Origin: Clostridia bacterium
GTDB taxonomy: Bacteria > Bacillota > Clostridia > Lachnospirales > Lachnospiraceae
Reading direction: 5' to 3'
Assembly: GCA_910575625.1 (NCBI GenBank)
Contig: CAJTFD010000009.1
Location: 62,001 to 126,000, forward strand
DNA: 64,000 nt
The translations under genes and the position numbers were made by a program. A model generated the notes under the pieces. It saw nothing but the letters and a program-made list of their open reading frames with translations. It made no database searches and had not been told where the DNA came from. Shown one piece after another: positions 45,743 to 54,462 of this stretch (its first letter is position 1; each line of letters opens with the position of its first letter).

Positions 45743-45817
45743 AGGGTGCGTCTGAAAACCATTTTATGTCAACTGTATGGCATGCGGTTGGCATAAATGG
45801 GTTTTAAAACACACTCT
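45743..45817. repeat. 75-bp palindromic MITE-like element
   Basis: The ends AGGGTGCGTCTGAAAACC and AGAGTGTGTTTTAAAACC (read inward) pair over about 31 bases with a few mismatches, including TTATGTCAAC and GTTGGCATAA. The unit is gene-free and resembles a small non-autonomous mobile element or repetitive extragenic palindrome. Related sequence occurs at 46166 and 17095. It forms the 3' end of the degraded frame at 45769-46008. Confidence 0.6.
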
Positions 45818-46008
45818 AAAGGAGTTGCAGGAAAACAACTGATCAGACTGCGCAAGTTCATTTTTCCAAAGCGCGTGCCATAAAACATAGCTTCAGCGGC
45901 TGCATCAAGGTTTCTGGACTTGTGCAGTGGAGAAATAGATGATCCAAGATATGTCAGTTCTTTTCCTGTAACTCCTAAAATATGTTCTTATAGATTAATT
46001 TCGTCCAT
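45769..46008 (-). pseudogene. Degraded coding remnant truncated by the palindromic element
   Basis: From ATG 46008 the frame reads MDEINL, a TAA stop, then about 50 codons that look coding (for example TYLGSSISPLHKSRNLDAAA) before running into the palindromic element, which supplies the last 16 codons and a stop. I do not recognise the protein. The open frame after the internal stop, with normal-looking residue use, suggests the leftover of a gene cut by repeat insertion. The function is unknown. Confidence 0.35.
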
Positions 46009-46136
46009 TTTAGCTAAAGATTAATACCATATTGAGAAAAAATTTCAAAAGCAGTCTATGTGTGTGAATGGACCGTCTTTTTACAAGATTTTTTAGTCTG
46101 TGGCTGTGAGCGGATGTGGTATGTCGAAGATAAAAG

Positions 46137-46165
46137 AAGGGTATCTGCCCACAACAGATACCCTT
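46137..46165 (-). terminator. Terminator after the CgeB-like gene
   Basis: Perfect 11-bp stem AAGGGTATCTG/CAGATACCCTT with a 7-base loop. On the minus strand it is followed by CTTCTTTTATC. It is about 110 bases past the gene's stop. Confidence 0.75.
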
Positions 46166-46204
46166 CAGAGTGTGTTTCAAAAAACGTCTTATGTCAACTG
46201 TGCG
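46166..46204 (+). repeat. Half copy of the palindromic element
   Basis: CAGAGTGTGTTTCAAAAAAC and the following TTATGTCAACTGT match one arm of the 45743-45817 element. It directly abuts the terminator hairpin. Confidence 0.5.
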
Positions 46205-46273
46205 CCACTGTTTGTGGGAAGTCCGCAATTTCGTCTCGTCTTCCTGCCGTTCCACATATCCCGTCCCTTTCAC

Positions 46274-47446
46274 TCATCCATTTACAATCTGGAGCATCTG
46301 ACCTACCCGTATCTCAAATGTATGTTCCCGGGTCATCTTCTCCAGTGCCGACCGGCGGATCTTCTCCCTCTCCTCATCATGGGCGAGATAATACCCCGCT
46401 TTATCCAGCATTTCCTCAAAACTGGTATAATAGACAAAATCCACATCCGGTTCAAAATGGCGGAAAAAGTCCTCCTGGAAATTCGTCAGCAGAAACCCGC
46501 CGCACCCCATGATGTCCATGGCCCGCAGCGGTATCCCCGTATGGATGCTCTTTCCTGTGACATTCATGTTGATCTTACTCAAGCGGAAGATCTTCGGCAT
46601 ATCGATCATGTAATCCGCGATCCCTCTGTTCACGGCCCGGCCGATCTTTACATTCTCATCCAAGGTATACAGATCCATCTGAAATCTCTCAGAGATCAGT
46701 TCCACCATCAGCATCCGTTCTGTCTCAGTGACCTTCCTGGCCAGATAATAATTTGAGTAGATATGCGATGCAGGCGCAAGAAAACCCTCTGGCGTTGAAT
46801 ATGGCATGCACTCCTCGATCTTGGCTATGATATCTTTCGTCAGACATCTCTCCATAACATCACAGCCGTATATATCTGTCTGTGCCATGATCAGCGCCTC
46901 CAGATACCCGATCGTATAAGGATCCAGTTTGCTGCAGAGCCTCTCAAAGAAATGATGCTTTTCATTATACAATGCACCGACAAATGAGATATCCACGCCA
47001 AAACGTTTCTCATCTTCTACCGTGATCGGAACAGAACACATCCTCTGTGGATTGACTGCAAGAGGCGCGTAGTAGATCGTCTCGGCGCCTTTGCTCCGCA
47101 GATGATCGCACATATAAGAATCAAATGTAAAAACATAATTTGTCTCATAGAGCACATCCGGGTAGAGCATCTTGCTGTAAGGGCTGTCATAGATCCAGGA
47201 GATGTATTTATAACCTTTATCCTTGCATGCCTGGGCAATGATCGGAAAGAAATTAAAGGTAAATACGAAATCCGGCCTCACACTATCCAAGCCCTGTTTA
47301 AGTTCTGCCAGATACTGCTCGTCCATACGTTTATGCCCTTCCTCCGGCAGCGGGAGGGTGGATACTTTATGTCCGAGATGATGGAATGCCTGGTAGATAT
47401 CGTCCTGTCCGAAACATGCCCACGTGATCATCAATATATGATACAT
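46274..47446 (-). CDS. CgeB-like glycosyltransferase (DUF3880-type)
   Basis: A 390-residue protein of the CgeB/DUF3880 type. The N-terminal half (about 1-130) has a Rossmann-like start, HILMITWACFGQDDIYQAF. A C-terminal donor-binding-like region contains GIPLRAMDIMGCGGFLLTNFQEDF (about 303-326), characteristic of this GT-B family. Related proteins glycosylate spore or surface proteins. It is the last gene in a minus-strand row with a second glycosyltransferase and flagellin, so flagellin glycosylation is a reasonable guess. Confidence 0.8.
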   Translation of the reverse strand: MYHILMITWACFGQDDIYQAFHHLGHKVSTLPLPEEGHKRMDEQYLAELKQGLDSVRPDFVFTFNFFPIIAQACKDKGYKYISWIYDSPYSKMLYPDVLYETNYVFTFDSYMCDHLRSKGAETIYYAPLAVNPQRMCSVPITVEDEKRFGVDISFVGALYNEKHHFFERLCSKLDPYTIGYLEALIMAQTDIYGCDVMERCLTKDIIAKIEECMPYSTPEGFLAPASHIYSNYYLARKVTETERMLMVELISERFQMDLYTLDENVKIGRAVNRGIADYMIDMPKIFRLSKINMNVTGKSIHTGIPLRAMDIMGCGGFLLTNFQEDFFRHFEPDVDFVYYTSFEEMLDKAGYYLAHDEEREKIRRSALEKMTREHTFEIRVGQMLQIVNG

Positions 47447-47577
47447 TTCGCTGTCTTCTCCTGTCGTTTTTTATTTATACTCATGAACATACTTACCTGC
47501 CAGACGATCTGCTTTTTCCCTGAAAATATCGGTAGCCGGCTGGCAGATCATCTGGCTCAAAAGTATACGATATCATG

Positions 47578-49599
47578 CTATCCTTGATCTGTAAGATATG
47601 TCCACAGTTCCTGCCGTAAACGCAGCACATCCAGATCTTTAGGCAGCAGCGTCGACAACTGCTGGATCAACGGCACCGCTTCCATATATTGTCCTTCTTG
47701 GATCAGATCCCTGATCATTTTTTTTACCTGCGCCCCCAATGATCTAAATTCTCCATCCGCCCGTCCAGGGCTGTCCAATTTTTCTATAATGATCGGGAGC
47801 ATACGTCTGACAGCACTGCATAATGGCGGATAGATATTGATCGCCTGATGCAGTTCTCTCATGATCTTTTGATGATCAGATCCTTGCAGCGCATGAAATA
47901 CCTGCCCCATCTGCACTGCAAACTGATGCTCCTTTGGCATGAGATGCAGATTTTCCGGCTGCAGCATATATCCACTATATATCAGAGCAGAATATCTCTG
48001 CACCCAGCTGCAGTATTGTTCCATTTTACAATACAATTCTTGGTCGTCAAATTCAAGGATACCTTCTGCCAATAAACGTTCCTGAAATGCGATCTGCATG
48101 GCAAGTGCCTGTGCCGGAAATTTTGGCTGATATTTTTTTGCCGTTCCTATCCACTGGGCTAATCCATTCAGCTTTGCTCTGCCCGCCACATACCTTGAAG
48201 CATCTTCCCATTGCTGTATATCCATACGATGCATCCAGGTTTTCAATGATATCGTTCCTTCTGACTGTAGAGATAACAATACGGCCTCTTGGAACACCAC
48301 CATATTCCGGCTATCTGATGCAGATATATTGTATTTTTGCGCCGCCTCGACATCCCCTGTCTCCCATGCTCTCCTTGCTCTGACAATATCGACAAATGGA
48401 TCCTCCACTTCCAAGCCCACAAACGAATCCCAGAGAAATCCCTTGTTTTCTTTCTTCTGGAGCATCGTATAAAAAGGAAGATAAAAATTCTCAATCTCAC
48501 TGCTCTCCCAGGAGAAACGCTGCAAAAAAAACAGCGCAGATCCCTGATCCCGGATGTGGACAGCAGCTTTAAGCCCAGATAGATATACTTTATATTTTAA
48601 ATTTTTTATCTGCTGTTCTTCCAAGCCTCCGATCGACTGGAGAAACCATTGTTCCGGGCGTTCATCCAACCGATCCATGCCATGACAATAACTTTTCCCA
48701 TAGATGATGATATCTTTTTCATGTCCCCCTAATCCCTCGCACGCTGCCATCATATCCGTATAGATGAGGAGAGCGGCGATCTCCGTGCAGTAAGAACGCC
48801 GCAGCATCTGTTTTCCGACTTCGATCGTCCGCTGGAAATCCCCCTGCAGGCGTACGATTCGAGGCAGGTAAGCCAGACACCAGCTTTTCTCTTTCTCCAT
48901 ATCCTCCTCTTCTAATTCCAGGCATTTGGATCCATACTCCTCCGCTTTTTCATATTGGAATGCAGATCTGTATTCCTGGCATAACTGGAGATAGTTGTGG
49001 ACGGTGGGTTTTCGTTCCTGCACTTCTTTTTCCAACAGCGGGATGTTCCTGTCCGTCTTGGAGTCCGCAGAATCGCCTGCGTATCCATAATGATGAGCAT
49101 ATAGGGAGAATCTCTTGACCGGCCCTTGATAAGGGATGATATACTCGTGGACGGTATTGACAAACCTGGTCTCCGGCATACGGCGGACCATGCGCGCTAC
49201 ATAGGCATGTATATAATTCACCCCCGTCCATTCCGTATAGTTCCTCTGTCTGTATGTGGCGCTATTATAAAACATGTATTCCCCGCTGACAAAGAAATCA
49301 ACAATCTCATCCGTATCCTCCAGCCACTCATCATCATCGATGAACATGAACCATTCCCCCCGCGCTTTCCGCAGGCCCGCATTCCTCGCTTTGGAAAAAT
49401 CGTTGCACCAATGGAAAGGTATCACATGGTCCGTATACTGTGATACCAACGCTCTGACCCGCGGGTCTTCACTCGTATCGACAATGATCAGTTCACTGGG
49501 TATCCGCATCAGGATCGGTACCAGGGAATCCAGACATCTGCGGATGGCAGGGATCTTATTGGACGTTAGCAAAGAAATCGTTAATTGCAGCTGCTGCAT
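47578..49599 (-). CDS. GT2 glycosyltransferase fused to a helical-repeat region
   Basis: A 673-residue protein. Residues 1-240 form a family 2 GT-A glycosyltransferase domain with the start LTISLLTSNKIPAIRRCLDSL and the metal-binding acidic motif FIDDDEWLEDTDE (about 90-102). The remainder is mostly helical with TPR-like features (for example EYRSAFQYEKAEEYGSKCLELEE), probably for protein-protein contact. AGGAGG precedes the ATG. It lies 98 bases downstream of flagellin with a terminator in between. Confidence 0.87.
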   Translation of the reverse strand: MQQLQLTISLLTSNKIPAIRRCLDSLVPILMRIPSELIIVDTSEDPRVRALVSQYTDHVIPFHWCNDFSKARNAGLRKARGEWFMFIDDDEWLEDTDEIVDFFVSGEYMFYNSATYRQRNYTEWTGVNYIHAYVARMVRRMPETRFVNTVHEYIIPYQGPVKRFSLYAHHYGYAGDSADSKTDRNIPLLEKEVQERKPTVHNYLQLCQEYRSAFQYEKAEEYGSKCLELEEEDMEKEKSWCLAYLPRIVRLQGDFQRTIEVGKQMLRRSYCTEIAALLIYTDMMAACEGLGGHEKDIIIYGKSYCHGMDRLDERPEQWFLQSIGGLEEQQIKNLKYKVYLSGLKAAVHIRDQGSALFFLQRFSWESSEIENFYLPFYTMLQKKENKGFLWDSFVGLEVEDPFVDIVRARRAWETGDVEAAQKYNISASDSRNMVVFQEAVLLSLQSEGTISLKTWMHRMDIQQWEDASRYVAGRAKLNGLAQWIGTAKKYQPKFPAQALAMQIAFQERLLAEGILEFDDQELYCKMEQYCSWVQRYSALIYSGYMLQPENLHLMPKEHQFAVQMGQVFHALQGSDHQKIMRELHQAINIYPPLCSAVRRMLPIIIEKLDSPGRADGEFRSLGAQVKKMIRDLIQEGQYMEAVPLIQQLSTLLPKDLDVLRLRQELWTYLTDQG

Positions 49600-49630
49600 G
49601 AAATCCTCCTTCTATGTGCCATATAGAAAA

Positions 49631-49667
49631 ATCCCCGGCCAAGGGAGAATGTCCCTCAACCGGAGAT
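49631..49667 (-). terminator. Terminator of flagellin
   Basis: On the minus strand a 16-bp stem (ATCTCCGGTTGAGGGA with TCCCTTGGCCGGGGAT, several G-U pairs) and a 5-base loop, followed by TTTTTC. Confidence 0.85.
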
Positions 49668-49697
49668 TGTTCCTTCTTACATCTTCCGCACTAAAAA

Positions 49698-50552
49698 TTA
49701 CTGTAACAACTGAAGTACGCTCTGCGGTACCTGATTTGCCTGTGCCAACATAGCCTGAGCAGACTGTACAAGAATGTTGTTCTTCGTGTAAGCCATCATC
49801 TCTTTTGCCATGTCTACGTCGCGGATACGGCTCTCAGAAGCAGTGATGTTCTCTGTACTAACAGCCAGGTTATTGATCGTATGCTCTAAACGGTTCTGAA
49901 TCGCACCAAATGTACCTCTCAGTTTAGATACTTTATCGATCGCGGCATTAATCGTACTGATTGTCTGTCTAGCTGTAGTCTGAGCCGCTGGATCTTTGAC
50001 AGACGTTTCCTGACCAATCGTGAGATCTTTTACACCCAATTTGTCTGTGTTCATTTCTTCCAACTGAACACCAATCTGAGCGCTCCCTACTCCTGATTCA
50101 CTTACCTGGAATGTTATCTTTCCACCGCTTGCTGCATCCGCTGTAAATAATTCTTTACCGTTGAAGTTTGTAGTTGACAGAATCCTGTCAATCTCCTCTT
50201 TCAACTGCGTCACTTCTTCGTTCATAGAATTACGGTTTGTAGAATTGTATGTGCCATTTGCAGACTGGGTAGCCAACGCAACCATACGATTCAGCATGCT
50301 ATGGACTTCTGTCAGAGCACCTTCTGCTGTCTGTACAAGAGATACAGCATCCTCAGCATTCTTGGAAGCTGTCTCCAGACCTGTAATCTGCGCTCTCATC
50401 TTCTCAGAAATAGCAAGACCAGCGGCATCATCGCCTGCACGGTTAATCTTATAACCAGAAGATAATTTTTCCAGGTTTTTAGCAACTGCACTGTTGTTTG
50501 TGCTCAATTTGTTGTAAGAATTTAATGCGGTAATATTATGTTGGATCCTCAT
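49698..50552 (-). CDS. Flagellin
   Basis: A 284-residue flagellin, the filament subunit exported by the flagellar type III system. The N-terminal D0/D1 region (MRIQHNITALNSYNKLSTNN ... LSSGYKINRAGDDAAGLAIS) and the C-terminal D1/D0 region (NRLEHTINNLAVSTENITAS ... QVPQSVLQLLQ) are well conserved. The central variable region is short (about 145-190), giving a minimal Firmicute-type flagellin. It has a strong AAGGAGG site, a long leader with two hairpins and its own terminator. The glycosyltransferases nearby may modify it. Confidence 0.96.
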   Translation of the reverse strand: MRIQHNITALNSYNKLSTNNSAVAKNLEKLSSGYKINRAGDDAAGLAISEKMRAQITGLETASKNAEDAVSLVQTAEGALTEVHSMLNRMVALATQSANGTYNSTNRNSMNEEVTQLKEEIDRILSTTNFNGKELFTADAASGGKITFQVSESGVGSAQIGVQLEEMNTDKLGVKDLTIGQETSVKDPAAQTTARQTISTINAAIDKVSKLRGTFGAIQNRLEHTINNLAVSTENITASESRIRDVDMAKEMMAYTKNNILVQSAQAMLAQANQVPQSVLQLLQ

Positions 50553-50580
50553 AAAGTTTTCCTCCTTGAATTTAAATTAT

Positions 50581-50598
50581 CGGGAATTCCTTTTCCCG
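50581..50598 (-). promoter_or_regulatory. Leader hairpin with GGA in the loop (possible CsrA site)
   Basis: On the minus strand CGGGAA-AAGGAA-TTCCCG, a stem with GGA in its loop, about 14 bases before the flagellin Shine-Dalgarno sequence TCAAGGAGG. This is the layout of the CsrA sites in the Bacillus hag leader. A second hairpin lies at about 50610-50655. Confidence 0.5.
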
Positions 50599-50741
50599 CT
50601 GGTATCCACCATTGTTACTTTAACTCTCTGGAATCCGGCGCCTAGGATCCAGAGATGCCGTTCTTGTAACCGGCTTATTTTACTTTACAACTATATTATC
50701 GTGAGATTTCCCGATTACTTAAGGGCAGATCAAGATTTTTT

Positions 50742-51245
50742 TTATTTTTCTATCTGTTTAATCGTAATCTCATTGCATAACTGGACAAATCCAGCTTTCA
50801 GAGCGCATTCTATAAGAAATTCCCGCTCTTCATCCTTATCAAGATCATACATCTGGGAGAGCAGGCCATAGACTTTCTCTCCCCGGCCGTCCTCTTCCAT
50901 TTCCTCCATAAACAATTCCAACAATGCAGTCAGTGCATCCTTTGAATATGGAGCATAATGCAACGCCATCATAAAATGGTCCACCGCTTCTGACGTCTCT
51001 TTCCTCAACAGGCTGCTGTAACCCATGAAAATACCCACGGCTTCCAGACAATTGATGATTTCCTGGTTATCCAGGCCCTCCGCCTGCAGTTCCTCTAATG
51101 TATAGGTATTCTCCAGATATATGCTCTTTTCTTCGAGGAGCCTCTTATCCTCCTCCGCAACCTCCCGCTCCGTGCTGTCGTATCTTAACAGCACCTGCTG
51201 TATCTCCCGCAGGTCATCCTGCAGATGTACGATAATGTCTGACAT
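50742..51245 (-). CDS. Hypothetical TPR-like helical protein upstream of flagellin
   Basis: A 167-residue acidic, helical, soluble protein. The segment EAVDHFMMALHYAPYSKDALTALLELFME (about 86-114) resembles TPR units. The N-terminal part (ERE..EEDKRLLEEKSIYLENTYTLEEL) looks coiled-coil. I do not recognise a named family. It lies about 190 bases upstream of flagellin in the same orientation. A link to flagellin expression, export or glycosylation is plausible from position only. Confidence 0.7.
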   Translation of the reverse strand: MSDIIVHLQDDLREIQQVLLRYDSTEREVAEEDKRLLEEKSIYLENTYTLEELQAEGLDNQEIINCLEAVGIFMGYSSLLRKETSEAVDHFMMALHYAPYSKDALTALLELFMEEMEEDGRGEKVYGLLSQMYDLDKDEEREFLIECALKAGFVQLCNEITIKQIEK

Positions 51246-51345
51246 GATTTTCCCTTTCTATGAATCTGATCTTATTTTCCGATCACTCAAGTTTACCACC
51301 TATTACTTTTCTATATCAGGCAGAACCACCATTTCAAACGAATTT

Positions 51346-52197
51346 TTATAGGCTTGAATATCTTCTGTAATGCTCCTCTGCCTGTTCCAGATCCAGGGAA
51401 AACCTCCTCTGCAGTTTCTCCAGGATCCGTTCCTTTGGTACACCTTCTTCCAGATTATCCTGCACCAGAACCTCTATCCCAGCTTCCTCTTGTTTTACCC
51501 GTATATCTTCTTCATAGCTATACTCAGCGACCAGCATATTCCTCACCTCACTGCCTTTCCGCTCCAGGTACCTTGCCAGTATACCCCTTTCTATGCATTC
51601 CCCCACCGCCCTTTTTATCGGATCCGCTTCATCCGCATAGGACCTCACTGTATCGATGAACTGACTATATTCTTTCAACACCCTACATTTGTCCAATATC
51701 TCATGTCCTTTATCAATATTGATGTTTATGACTGTCACTTTTAATCCCATCGTATTCGGGCCGGGTAAACTCATAAACGCATCTGATAACGACAGATCCT
51801 GCTGTACCGGATACTCCTCTCTTCCATTATAAAATACGTAGAACTCCGGTGCCGGTATCTTTACCAGACGTGTCCGATACCTGTCCCGTTTGTCCAGCAC
51901 CTGTTCATAGGCCCTGCCCGCGTACATGGCATACCTCACAGGGATATTGGGATTGACGGTACTCTGGTGTTCCCCAAAAACGAACACTCCGTCGCCCACA
52001 CGGCATGATATGTCATTGTTAAAATTTTTATACAGGATATCCTCGATCCGCACCTTCTTTATCAAACCCTCGTCTGTTAAGTCCGTATCATGCAACGCAT
52101 TATACAGGCTCAATAGATTCCCTTTTGCAGTCTCATCACTGTAAAATAGGTCAACAAATACACTGTCTTTATATCCACGGTTCTCTTTTGACAACAT
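51346..52197 (-). CDS. Rpn-family recombination-promoting nuclease/putative transposase
   Basis: A 283-residue protein of the Rpn/PD-(D/E)XK family. The nuclease-like centre has GDGVFVFGEHQSTVNPNIP (about 67-85), matching the D-x(n)-E-x-Q core. The segment YVFYNGREEYP and the C-terminal coiled helical tail are typical of clostridial members often annotated as transposase-like. Homologues in E. coli (RpnA-E) are DNA endonucleases that promote recombination and are linked to defence. A decayed relative lies at 22141-22420. Confidence 0.85.
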   Translation of the reverse strand: MLSKENRGYKDSVFVDLFYSDETAKGNLLSLYNALHDTDLTDEGLIKKVRIEDILYKNFNNDISCRVGDGVFVFGEHQSTVNPNIPVRYAMYAGRAYEQVLDKRDRYRTRLVKIPAPEFYVFYNGREEYPVQQDLSLSDAFMSLPGPNTMGLKVTVININIDKGHEILDKCRVLKEYSQFIDTVRSYADEADPIKRAVGECIERGILARYLERKGSEVRNMLVAEYSYEEDIRVKQEEAGIEVLVQDNLEEGVPKERILEKLQRRFSLDLEQAEEHYRRYSSL

Positions 52198-52222
52198 AGA
52201 CCGCCTTTCCCTTCGTTATCCC

Positions 52223-53308
52223 CTATACTGTAAAATGTGTCCCCTCCACAGCCTCCAGCCTCTCCTGTGCCTTCCAATACCCCATTTCAGCCGCCTGTTG
52301 GTAATACATTTCAGCTTTTACCATATCCCCACTCACCTCATACCAAGTCCCCAGGTTATAAGCCGCCTTATAAGACCCCGCACCTATATCCTCCTCATCC
52401 CGCACCTCCGCCCCGATCTTAAGGCAGCGCAGGTAGGACCGCTCGATTTTCGGCAGATATCCTATATATCGGACTGTATCCGTTAAAATTAACTTCATAT
52501 AAAAAACCCCGCAGAAAAAATGATACGACGCATACCCATCCAGGCGCTCCGCTTCTTTCTCCACAAACTCCAGGGCCTCCTCAAACTGCCCGCATTCCAT
52601 AAGACTGTACAAAAAGCCCACCACCCCTTTCGCCCGATAAGCCTCCTGCGGAGAAACTTCCTTATAAAATATCCTGAAAAACCCCAGTGCCCTCTCCTCG
52701 TCGCCCAGCGTCTGATACGAACCCGCGATCTTATAGAGCAGATATGGATCCCCTGGCCGCTCTTCAAGTTCTGCCAACAGATAGGGCAGGTTCCTCTTTT
52801 CCTTGACCCCAGTCTGCATATATCCGTCATGTTCCACTTTCAAGGGCACCAAAACAGACGGCAGGTCCGTATCCGGCTGCTCATGGATCTTCCCTTTAAA
52901 ATAAACACCTCTGGGCAGTATACGGCTGGCGCAAAACCGGACACAGGACTCCTCCCCGTCTTCCTGATAACGGTTATAGATATAGACATCCCCCAGGCAG
53001 TCCCCCGCCCTCAAAAACATATCCATGTCCCCGCGTGTCCCCTCTGTGATATACTCATCCGCATCCAGGATCAGATTCCAATCCGCATCCGAAAGAGAGA
53101 GCGCATAGTTCCTCGCCTCTGCAAAATCATTTTTCCAAGTATGATCATAGACCTCCGCCCCTGCCCTGCAGGCGATCTCCCGCGTCCCATCCTGCGACCC
53201 TGTATCGACCACGATCATCCGGTCCACCAGTCCCCGCACGCTGTCCAGGCAGCGTTTCAGACAGCGCTCCTCATCCTTCACGATCATGACCAAAGCTATC
53301 GTTCCCAT
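52223..53308 (-). CDS. GT2 glycosyltransferase with TPR-like C-terminus
   Basis: A 361-residue protein. The first ~220 residues are a GT-A family 2 domain: start IALVMIVKDEERCLKRCLDSV, DxD-like LILDADEYITEG (about 78-89). The C-terminal part carries helical TPR-like units such as YLLYKIAGSYQTLGDEERALGFF and EDIGAGSYKAAYNLGTWYEVSGDMVKAEMYYQQAAE (split here over two repeats). It resembles SunS/WaaE-type transferases with an acceptor-binding repeat. It may act on flagellin or other surface proteins. Confidence 0.87.
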   Translation of the reverse strand: MGTIALVMIVKDEERCLKRCLDSVRGLVDRMIVVDTGSQDGTREIACRAGAEVYDHTWKNDFAEARNYALSLSDADWNLILDADEYITEGTRGDMDMFLRAGDCLGDVYIYNRYQEDGEESCVRFCASRILPRGVYFKGKIHEQPDTDLPSVLVPLKVEHDGYMQTGVKEKRNLPYLLAELEERPGDPYLLYKIAGSYQTLGDEERALGFFRIFYKEVSPQEAYRAKGVVGFLYSLMECGQFEEALEFVEKEAERLDGYASYHFFCGVFYMKLILTDTVRYIGYLPKIERSYLRCLKIGAEVRDEEDIGAGSYKAAYNLGTWYEVSGDMVKAEMYYQQAAEMGYWKAQERLEAVEGTHFTV

Positions 53309-53412
53309 CAGATCCTGTCACCTCCCGCCGTTCATCCTCCGCCTATCCGAAAAGTTATCCATAAATACAACACGCCCGCCCACAGTCTTCATAATATATC
53401 AAATTTTCCATC

Positions 53413-53441
53413 TTTACATATCTCCTGCCCCATGCTATAAT
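53413..53441 (+). promoter_or_regulatory. Plus-strand promoter ahead of the coiled-coil/GT/PilZ row
   Basis: TTTACA, a 17-base spacer and TATAAT on the plus strand, about 210 bases before the ATG at 53651. The rest of the 342-base divergent gap holds an imperfect hairpin (about 53571-53604) and no gene. Confidence 0.65.
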
Positions 53442-53650
53442 GTAGGATATCATTCTTTATACATCTCTGATCTGTGATCATCTCAAGCTCGCATACCTGC
53501 AGCAGTGCCTCGTCCACTGACATACCACCCCATAGATACTGTAATCCTTAAAACCTTGAAAAATACACGCCAATGTGCTACTATATCTACAATTTAATAT
53601 AGCATACTTGCTTACAAGATTCAATAGACTTAAGAAACGGAGGTGAACAT

Positions 53651-53926
53651 ATGGATAACGAGACAAGAGAGATGTTTTCGTTGATATTAAGCAGGTTCGA
53701 CAGTATCGACACACGTCTGGATAAGATGGATGAACGCCTGGATAGCATGGACAACCGTCTGAACATCCTTGAATACAAGCAGAACGTCACAGCCAGAAAA
53801 CTGGATGACCTACAGTTAGATGTCCAAAATCTAGGAAGAGATATCCGGCGTGATATACACCATTTAAACGACACAACAGAGACGATCGTCGAGATACTGA
53901 AACAACACGAAATGATCCCTTTATGA
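53651..53926 (+). CDS. Small coiled-coil protein
   Basis: A 91-residue soluble protein made almost wholly of heptad-like repeats (for example RLDKMDERLDSMDNRLN), so a coiled coil or fibrous oligomer is expected. It has no signal peptide or membrane segment. GGAGGTG precedes the ATG. Similar short coiled-coil proteins are frequent in Lachnospiraceae, but I know no function. It opens a plus-strand row with a hypothetical protein, a glycosyltransferase and a PilZ protein. Confidence 0.75.
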   Translation: MDNETREMFSLILSRFDSIDTRLDKMDERLDSMDNRLNILEYKQNVTARKLDDLQLDVQNLGRDIRRDIHHLNDTTETIVEILKQHEMIPL

Positions 53927-53948
53927 CAGACAGGGCAGACACCAAGCC

Positions 53949-54440
53949 ATGGATAAACAGACAAACGCAACCTCCTTCTTAAATATATTAGCCGAGATCC
54001 GCCCACAGTTCTTCCAGCAAAAAGAACGAGCGGTCCATCTGGCCGAGCAGATGTTAAAACACCAGGACACCTCCTACATCCCGCAGATCCTATCCTGTTT
54101 CCCAGTGGACAGATACTATCTGCACCTATTAGATGCTGATATGCGCAGACTGCGGATCATATGCGAGATCACTGCTGCCGAGGAGATACTCCCCGGAACA
54201 AGATCCCTTTTTCTGGAAAATGTGGACTCTTTTGACGGCCTGATACAGAAATACATATACATCACATTCTTACTGCGCAGGCTGGAACTGCCGCTGCCAG
54301 AAGAAGCCCTGGAAGAGGCATCCGCCGTTTTAAAGAGCGGCCGCATATCCGTCTGTGCCCTCCGCAAGATCACTGAATGTGAAACTTTCGCCGATCCGGA
54401 ATATGTATACCAGCAAGCGCTCGGACATCTATCTCTCTGA
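53949..54440 (+). CDS. Hypothetical helical protein, 163 residues
   Basis: A soluble, mainly helical protein starting MDKQTNATSFLNILAEIR. No motif is recognised. It follows the coiled-coil gene by 22 bases and ends 22 bases before the glycosyltransferase start, which supports one transcript. The Shine-Dalgarno sequence is weak, so translation may be coupled to the preceding gene. Confidence 0.65.
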   Translation: MDKQTNATSFLNILAEIRPQFFQQKERAVHLAEQMLKHQDTSYIPQILSCFPVDRYYLHLLDADMRRLRIICEITAAEEILPGTRSLFLENVDSFDGLIQKYIYITFLLRRLELPLPEEALEEASAVLKSGRISVCALRKITECETFADPEYVYQQALGHLSL

Positions 54441-54462
54441 TACGACAGGAGGCCGCCCCATC

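Noticed and set aside
46010..46273. 87-codon minus-strand frame
   Set aside because: It has no ribosome binding site, overlaps the terminator hairpin and half repeat, and has an unlikely residue mix.
50680..50710. Sigma-D (flagellar) promoter for flagellin
   Set aside because: On the minus strand GCCGGTTA resembles the -10, but the TAAA element is only 9 bases away instead of about 15, so I do not call it.
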